Assembly (NCBI GenBank): GCA_002372575.1
Contig: DFHC01000090.1
Coordinates: 1 to 6,556, forward strand
Source: a bacterium UBA3734
GTDB taxonomy: Bacteria; Bacteroidota; Bacteroidia; Bacteroidales; Bacteroidaceae
Length of the DNA stretch: 6,556 nucleotides
Direction of reading: 5' to 3'
Part shown: positions 1 to 4,133 of the stretch, piece by piece
Layout of the letters: every line of letters starts with the position of its first letter
Numbering within the stretch: the first letter of the stretch is position 1
Position numbers and translations under genes: made by a program
The notes under the pieces: generated by a model
The model's database searches: none
What the model was told of the DNA's origin: nothing
What the model saw: only the letters and a program-made list of their open reading frames with translations

Positions 1-1
1 C

Positions 2-673
2 AACAATATGATTACCATCAACGGCCAGAAAATGGGCAAGTCGCTCGGCAATTTCATCACCTTGGAGCAATTTTTCACGGGCAAGCACGAGCTGCTTTCG
101 CAGGCCTATTCGCCGATGACGATTCGATTCTTCATCCTTTCGGCGCACTATCGTTCGACCGTCGATTTCAGCGACGAAGCGCTGCAAGCCTCGCAGAAGG
201 GCCTGGAGCGACTGCTCGACGGCCTGAAAAGCCTCGACCGCATCAGCGTTTCAGACCATTGCGACACCGAAACCGAGAACTTCGTGAAATCGCTGCGCCA
301 ACGCTGCTACGACGCGATGAACGACGACCTGATGACGCAACTCGTGGTGAGCTATCTCTTCGAGGCCTGCACCGTGGTCAATAAACTCATCGACCACAAG
401 GCGACGATTTGCCAACAGTGTCTCGACGAACTCCGTGCCACGATGCATCTCTTCGCCCAGGAATTGTTAGGCCTGAACGAGGAGCGAGGAACAAGGAACG
501 AGGAACGGGAAATGGCGTTCGGCAGCGTGGTGGACATGGTTTTGGAGCTTCGCGCCAAGGCCAAGGCCGCGAAAGACTGGGCCACGAGCGACCACATCCG
601 CGACGAACTCGCCGCCCTCGGCTTTGAAGTCAAAGACACGAAAGACGGCGCTACGTGGAAGCTCAGCAAATAG
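2..673 (+). CDS. cysS: Cysteinyl-tRNA synthetase, C-terminal part (5' end outside window)
   Basis: Cytoplasmic class I aminoacyl-tRNA synthetase that charges tRNA-Cys with cysteine. The open frame enters from the left edge with no start in the window, so the ATG at 8 is internal. About 223 codons are present, roughly the last 45% of a usual 460-490 residue enzyme. The class I second signature KMSKS appears as [11 protein letters not shown] (KMGKS at 29-43), followed by a helical stretch containing [16 protein letters not shown] and the C-terminal region ([41 protein letters not shown]) that is highly typical of bacterial CysRS. The HIGH motif and zinc site lie upstream, out of view. A heptamer repeat at 475-509 encodes an odd charged segment, [12 protein letters not shown], just before the conserved C-terminal helices. 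The gene converges on the ATPase gene with a 6-bp gap. The identification is secure from the wording of the protein. Confidence 0.96.
   Translation, partial: NNMITINGQKMGKSLGNFITLEQFFTGKHELLSQAYSPMTIRFFILSAHYRSTVDFSDEALQASQKGLERLLDGLKSLDRISVSDHCDTETENFVKSLRQRCYDAMNDDLMTQLVVSYLFEACTVVNKLIDHKATICQQCLDELRATMHLFAQELLGLNEERGTRNEEREMAFGSVVDMVLELRAKAKAAKDWATSDHIRDELAALGFEVKDTKDGATWKLSK
475..509 (+). repeat. Heptanucleotide tandem repeat (5 x GAACGAG type) inside cysS
   Basis: Five consecutive 7-bp units are visible: gaacgag, gagcgag, gaacaag, gaacgag, gaacggg. Because 7 is not a multiple of 3, the repeat passes through all three frames and gives a 7-residue protein period (NEERGTR, then NEERE). A pure GAACGAG repeat contains no stop codon in any frame on either strand; the other strand reads as L-V-P-R-S-S-F. 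The segment lies between the LGL that ends one helical region and the conserved [14 protein letters not shown] helix, in what appears to be a variable linker of CysRS. I infer that it is a dispersed element inserted into the gene rather than ancestral coding sequence. Confidence 0.8.
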
Positions 674-679
674 CCTTGC

Positions 680-1789
680 TCAGTGCTTTAGCGCGATGTT
701 GTAGTTGTAATATTCGGTCTTGCCGGTGATGTCCTTCATCACGTGGATGAACGGCGGGAAGCGCACGTCTTCGTGGGCCACGATGCCGTTGGTTTCGAGA
801 ATCGTGAGGCCGGAAACGGGCTTCAGATAGGTGTCGAGCTCGAAATACTGCCCTTTCCAGATGAAGCTGTGGCGCTTCTTGTGGATGGTTTGGCGATAGG
901 GGTCGGCCTGCTTCACGAGCGATTCGTAGAGGTTGTTGTCCACCTGCCGCTCGGTTTCCAGCTGCTCGGTTTCCGAAATTTTCTTCTTCGTGGTGAGGAT
1001 GTTGACGACTTTTCCTTGCCAGTCGCGACGGCGCAGGCGCATCTCCGTGTCAGGCTCGCTCACGAGATAGGTTTGCGTGATTTCGCTCTCGGTGAAATCG
1101 ATGCTTTCTGGAATTTCGCCCACGATTTCCACGATGTATTTCCGCTCCTCTTCGATGGGCTGCGGCAGTCCGAGCACGTTGGCTATTTCCTTGAGCACGC
1201 GGTTGAGCTTGGCGTTGAAGTCGTCGTTGTTGTTGATGACGCGCAGGTGCGGGTGTCCCGTCCACGCTTTTATTACTTTTTTGTCGAGCTCGCGGGCGAT
1301 GCGCAGGCCCTCTTCGTTCATCTGCTCGTAGCGCGTGGCATTGGTGGCCGTGGTGTAGTATTTCTCGGCGCCGTCGGCAGCCGAAACGAGGTGCAGCACG
1401 GCGTCGTAGCGGGCGCGCAGGCGGTTCGAGTCGGTGCCGGCCTTCGCGGTGATTTCCTCCCACATCTGGGGCGTCATGTAGGCCGAGATGTCGAGTGTGC
1501 CGCGGTCGCATACGATGAGCGTGGGTTTCGTGCACACCTCGGCCAGTTGCGAAAACGAGTCTTCGAGTGCCAGCTGCGTTTCAAGGATGGCGCGCTCGCC
1601 CTCGTAGTAGAGCGCTCGGTTGGGCGTGAGGTAGTTCCAGCCGCCCTGGCTGTAGAGCGTGGGCACTTCGGGAATGGTAAAGACCTTGTAGCCGTAGTTC
1701 GAGAAATATTCCACAATTCTCACCAGTGCGGTGGTTTTTCCGGCGCAGGGACCGCCTGTGAGTACGATTCGCTTGATTTCTTTCGTCAT
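680..1789 (-). CDS. AAA-type P-loop ATPase with C-terminal CYTH domain (TTD14-like)
   Basis: A 369-residue cytoplasmic protein with no signal peptide or membrane segment. Residues 1-205 form a P-loop kinase-like domain (AAA_28/NadR-like): Walker A GGPCAGKT at 12-19, a Walker B-like strand PTLIVCDRG with D95, and the family segment LHLVSAADGAEKYYT (132-146) followed by WTGHPHLRVI. Residues 213-365 look like a CYTH/triphosphate tunnel domain: E-x-E-x-K at E213/E215/K217 (EEERKYIVE), then RLRRR (251-255), TTKKK (266-270), ETERQ (278-282), KKRH (304-307), FELDTYL (316-322) and LTILE. This order matches the eukaryotic TTD14 (TRPL translocation defect) family and its Bacteroidota relatives. The bacterial substrate is not established as far as I know; binding of a nucleotide or triphosphate is inferred. 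The start at 1789 is preferred to the in-frame ATG at 1840, because the promoter at 1810-1841 overlaps the longer version and MTKEIKRIVLTGG is a natural N-terminus. The leader is very short and has no Shine-Dalgarno sequence. Confidence 0.85.
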   Translation of the reverse strand: MTKEIKRIVLTGGPCAGKTTALVRIVEYFSNYGYKVFTIPEVPTLYSQGGWNYLTPNRALYYEGERAILETQLALEDSFSQLAEVCTKPTLIVCDRGTLDISAYMTPQMWEEITAKAGTDSNRLRARYDAVLHLVSAADGAEKYYTTATNATRYEQMNEEGLRIARELDKKVIKAWTGHPHLRVINNNDDFNAKLNRVLKEIANVLGLPQPIEEERKYIVEIVGEIPESIDFTESEITQTYLVSEPDTEMRLRRRDWQGKVVNILTTKKKISETEQLETERQVDNNLYESLVKQADPYRQTIHKKRHSFIWKGQYFELDTYLKPVSGLTILETNGIVAHEDVRFPPFIHVMKDITGKTEYYNYNIALKH

Positions 1790-1809
1790 AATTTTGATGG
1801 TTTTGCGGG

Positions 1810-1841
1810 CAAAGTTACGCATAAGTGAGCGAAAAACCAAA
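1810..1841 (-). promoter_or_regulatory. Bacteroidetes-type promoter for the AAA/CYTH ATPase gene
   Basis: Read on the minus strand, TTTG (1841-1838) is followed after exactly 20 bp by TAACTTTG (1817-1810). This matches the Bacteroides primary sigma factor consensus TTTG, 19-21 bp, TAnnTTTG. Transcription should begin a few bases downstream, near 1803-1805, leaving about 15 nt of leader before the ATG at 1789. The position rules out the 51-bp longer start at 1840. Confidence 0.85.
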
Positions 1842-1909
1842 TTTATTTGAGTTTTTCCGAACGAAAGTAACTGATCAAAGGTTACAAAAAACGCTTTTTT
1901 TCATAATTA

Positions 1910-1941
1910 TTTGTGAAATCTGGAAAAAGATAGTAACTTTG
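1910..1941 (+). promoter_or_regulatory. Bacteroidetes-type promoter for the GH20 gene
   Basis: TTTG (1910-1913) is followed after exactly 20 bp by TAACTTTG (1934-1941), a full match to the Bacteroides primary promoter consensus. Transcription should begin about 5-8 bp further on, giving a leader near 30 nt before the ATG at 1977. The leader (attctaaaaaaatc before the ATG) is A-rich without a Shine-Dalgarno sequence, as is usual in Bacteroidota. It is back to back with the minus-strand promoter; the two TTTG elements are 68 bp apart, with AT-rich DNA between them. Confidence 0.87.
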
Positions 1942-1976
1942 TAGCAAAATCCGAACCCAAATATTCTAAAAAAATC

Positions 1977-4046
1977 ATGAAACGAATTCTTTTTCTGGTG
2001 GCCGGCCTGTGGCTCGCCACGCAAGTTTTCTCGCAAGTGACAACAAACGAAAAACCGTTTACCATTCCTGAAATCACGCAGTGGACGGGCGGCGAGGGCT
2101 CCGTGACCCTGAGCGGACGCATCGTCGTGAAGTCGAAAGCGCTGCAGCCCGTAGCTCGGCAGTTGGCCACCGACTTCGAACAGCTTTTTGGCCGGAAACT
2201 GACCGTCGGCAGCGGTAAGGCGAAGCAGGGCGACATCGTTTTCACGCTGAAAAAGCTCGACGCGATGCCCGCCGAAGGCTATCAGGTGCGCATCGGTGAC
2301 ATTGTGGAGGTGGAGTCGCCTGCGGAAATCGGCGCTTTCTGGGCCACGCGCACGCTGCTGCAAATGCTCGAAACATCACCCAATGCCCAACAACCAACAC
2401 CGAAAATTCCCAAAGGCACCATCACCGATGTTCCGCAGTATCGCCTGCGCGGTTTCATGCTCGACGTGGGTCGCAAGTTCGTGCCCATCGACTATCTGCG
2501 CAACCTCGTGCGCGTGATGGCCTATTACAAGATGAACACGCTGCAGCTGCACCTCAACGACAACGGCTTCAAGCAGTATTTCGAAAACGACTGGAACAAG
2601 ACCTCGGCGGCCTTCCGACTCGAGTGCGACACCTATCCCGGCCTCGCCGCCAAGGACGGCCACTACACGAAGGCCGAATTCATCGAACTGCAGAAGCTCG
2701 CCGAGCAGCTCCACGTGGAAATCATTCCCGAAATCGACGCGCCGGCCCACGTGCTCGCCTTCACGCAGTACAGGCCCGAGCTGGGGTCGCAGGAGTATGG
2801 CATGGACCATTTCAACCTCTCGAATCCCGACATCTACCCGTTCATGGACGGTCTTTTCCGCGAGTATCTCACGGGGAAGAATCCCGTGTTTCGCGGGCCG
2901 CGCGTGAACATCGGCACCGACGAATACTCGAACCGCGACAAGGAGGTGGTGGAGCAGTTCCGCGCCTACACCGACTACTATCTCGACCTGATGGAAAAAT
3001 ATGGCAAGCAGCCCGTGGTCTGGGGCTCGCTCACCCATGCGAAGGGCACCACGCCCATCCGCCACGAGAACGTGCTGATGGCCTGCTGGTCGAGAGACTA
3101 TTCCGACCCCGACTCGATGATGCAGCTGGGCTATCAAATCGTCTCCATCCCCGACCGCTACAACTACATTGTGCCCGCCGCCGGCTATTACTACGACTAT
3201 CTGAATTGCAAGTATCTCTACGAGTCGTGGACACCCGCCACGCTCTTCGGAAAGCCCATCGCCGAGCAGCATCCGCAGCTTGAGGGCGGAATGTTTGCCG
3301 TGTGGAACGACCACTATGGCAACGGCATCTCCACGAAAGACATCCACCACCGCCTCTTCCCGGCCATGCAGACGCTCTCCACGAAATGCTGGACGGGACA
3401 GCTGACGAGCGTCCCCTACGAGATGTTCGACCAGAAACGCCTGCTGCTGAGCGAGGCTCCCGCCGTGAACGAACTCGCCCGACTGCCCGAAAAGCCCGTG
3501 AAAAAAGACATCGTAGAGGCTGGAAAACCCTTGCAGTTGAATTCAACATTGAACATTGAACATTCTCCCTTCTCTACTTGGAGAGGGGCAGAGGCTTTCA
3601 TCACCGAGGCCGGCTACGACTACGCCGTTTCCTTCGACATCGACTGTGCTGAGGAATCGAAAGGCACCGTGCTCACGAGCAACGCCCATGCCACGTTCTA
3701 CCTCGCCGACCCCGAAAGCGGCCAACTGGCCTTCAGCCGCGACGGCTACCTGAATAAATTCAACTACAAGCTGCCCGCCACGGGTCGTGTGAGCCTGCGC
3801 ATCGAGGGCACCAACAGCGAAACGCGCCTTTACGTGAACAACCGCCACCGCGAGACGCTCCGCAAGCGCGAGGCCTACGTCATTGACACCGCGCAACCGC
3901 TCAACACCATGCCCGACGCACCTTACCACACTACGGTTTTCACGTCGAAAGGCCGTATGTTCTACGTGCCCACGCTCGTCTTCCCGCTCGAAAAAGCCGG
4001 GAACTTCAAGGGTAGGGTGACGAATCTCGAAGTGCGGAAGCTGTAA
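1977..4046 (+). CDS. Secreted GH20 beta-N-acetylhexosaminidase-like protein
   Basis: A 689-residue glycoside hydrolase family 20 protein, expected to release terminal N-acetylhexosamines from host or dietary glycans. A type I signal peptide is clear: MKR, hydrophobic ILFLVAGLWLA, likely cleavage VFS|Q after residue 19. There is no lipobox cysteine, so it is probably periplasmic. Residues about 22-150 are the alpha/beta GH20b-type domain. The TIM barrel starts at YRLRGFMLD (R158, D163) and includes LHLNDNGF, PEIDAPAH (251-258), the catalytic pair D315-E316 in NIGTDEY, and barrel Trp residues W349, W371 and W443. The usual His before the DE motif is Asn311 here, and the usual late W-x-E appears as W443-N-D445. 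Residues about 520-689 look like a beta-sandwich (LamG-like) domain: YAVSFDIDC, ATFYLADPE, TRLYVNN and a final RVTNLEVRKL. A repeat element encodes residues about 520-541, at the junction of barrel and sandwich. No neighbouring SusC/D or other sugar gene is in view, so the substrate stays open. Confidence 0.9.
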   Translation: MKRILFLVAGLWLATQVFSQVTTNEKPFTIPEITQWTGGEGSVTLSGRIVVKSKALQPVARQLATDFEQLFGRKLTVGSGKAKQGDIVFTLKKLDAMPAEGYQVRIGDIVEVESPAEIGAFWATRTLLQMLETSPNAQQPTPKIPKGTITDVPQYRLRGFMLDVGRKFVPIDYLRNLVRVMAYYKMNTLQLHLNDNGFKQYFENDWNKTSAAFRLECDTYPGLAAKDGHYTKAEFIELQKLAEQLHVEIIPEIDAPAHVLAFTQYRPELGSQEYGMDHFNLSNPDIYPFMDGLFREYLTGKNPVFRGPRVNIGTDEYSNRDKEVVEQFRAYTDYYLDLMEKYGKQPVVWGSLTHAKGTTPIRHENVLMACWSRDYSDPDSMMQLGYQIVSIPDRYNYIVPAAGYYYDYLNCKYLYESWTPATLFGKPIAEQHPQLEGGMFAVWNDHYGNGISTKDIHHRLFPAMQTLSTKCWTGQLTSVPYEMFDQKRLLLSEAPAVNELARLPEKPVKKDIVEAGKPLQLNSTLNIEHSPFSTWRGAEAFITEAGYDYAVSFDIDCAEESKGTVLTSNAHATFYLADPESGQLAFSRDGYLNKFNYKLPATGRVSLRIEGTNSETRLYVNNRHRETLRKREAYVIDTAQPLNTMPDAPYHTTVFTSKGRMFYVPTLVFPLEKAGNFKGRVTNLEVRKL
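3536..3599 (+). repeat. Composite repeat element (3 x GAACATT type plus palindrome) inside the GH20 gene
   Basis: The element starts with a perfect 12-bp palindrome, gttgaattcaac (3536-3547). It overlaps three heptamers: caacatt, gaacatt, gaacatt (3544-3564). A hairpin follows, with 3567-3574 pairing with 3581-3588 (8 bp including one G-T pair, 6-nt loop), and then agaggctttc (3590-3599). The hairpin arm ggagagggg and the trailing agaggcttt also occur in the mutS element at 5622-5667. The peptide made here, from LNSTLNIEH through STWRGAEAF, is low in family character and sits between the catalytic barrel and the C-terminal sandwich. I infer an insertion that stayed in frame. Confidence 0.78.
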
Positions 4047-4070
4047 AATCGGCACAAAGCAAAACTATAC

Positions 4071-4100
4071 AAAAAGCGACCCCGCCAAGGGTCGCTTTTT
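4071..4100. terminator. Bidirectional intrinsic terminator between GH20 and mutS
   Basis: A perfect 12-bp inverted repeat, aaaaagcgaccc (4071-4082) and gggtcgcttttt (4089-4100), with a 6-nt loop. The core is a 7-bp GC-rich stem flanked by A5 and T5, so each strand gives a hairpin followed by a U tract. It lies 24 bp past the GH20 stop and 33 bp past the mutS stop, in a convergent gap, and should end transcription from both sides. Confidence 0.93.
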
Positions 4101-4133
4101 CGTTTCTATTTAAAAGACAAGAAAAAATAGTTT

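Noticed and set aside
743..1828. Long + strand open frame (361 aa) opposite the ATPase gene
   Set aside because: It lies antisense to a gene with clear family motifs, has low-complexity Val/Gly/Phe-rich content without a recognisable domain, and has no promoter. It is a shadow caused by GC-rich codon use.
1790..1840. Longer N-terminus of the ATPase starting at the ATG at 1840
   Set aside because: The extra 17 residues overlap the promoter elements at 1810-1841 and do not resemble the family; the P-loop strand follows the 1789 start directly.
1876..1884. Third promoter-like TAACCTTTG on the minus strand
   Set aside because: It has three bases between TA and TTTG instead of two, and a much better promoter lies nearer the gene.
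1886..1901. A-tract/T-tract (aaaaaacgcttttttt) as a terminator
   Set aside because: There is no GC stem, and it lies between two divergent promoters where no transcript should end.
2376..3350. Long - strand open frame (324 aa) opposite the GH20 gene
   Set aside because: Antisense shadow of the GH20 catalytic domain; the sequence is repetitive in His/Val/Glu and shows no domain.
3544..3564. CRISPR-like or direct-repeat array
   Set aside because: The units are 7 bp with no spacers; this is a simple tandem heptamer.
3536..3599. Frameshift or pseudogene break in the GH20 gene at the repeat
   Set aside because: The frame is continuous through the element and the C-terminal beta-sandwich pattern resumes directly after it, so the gene is intact.
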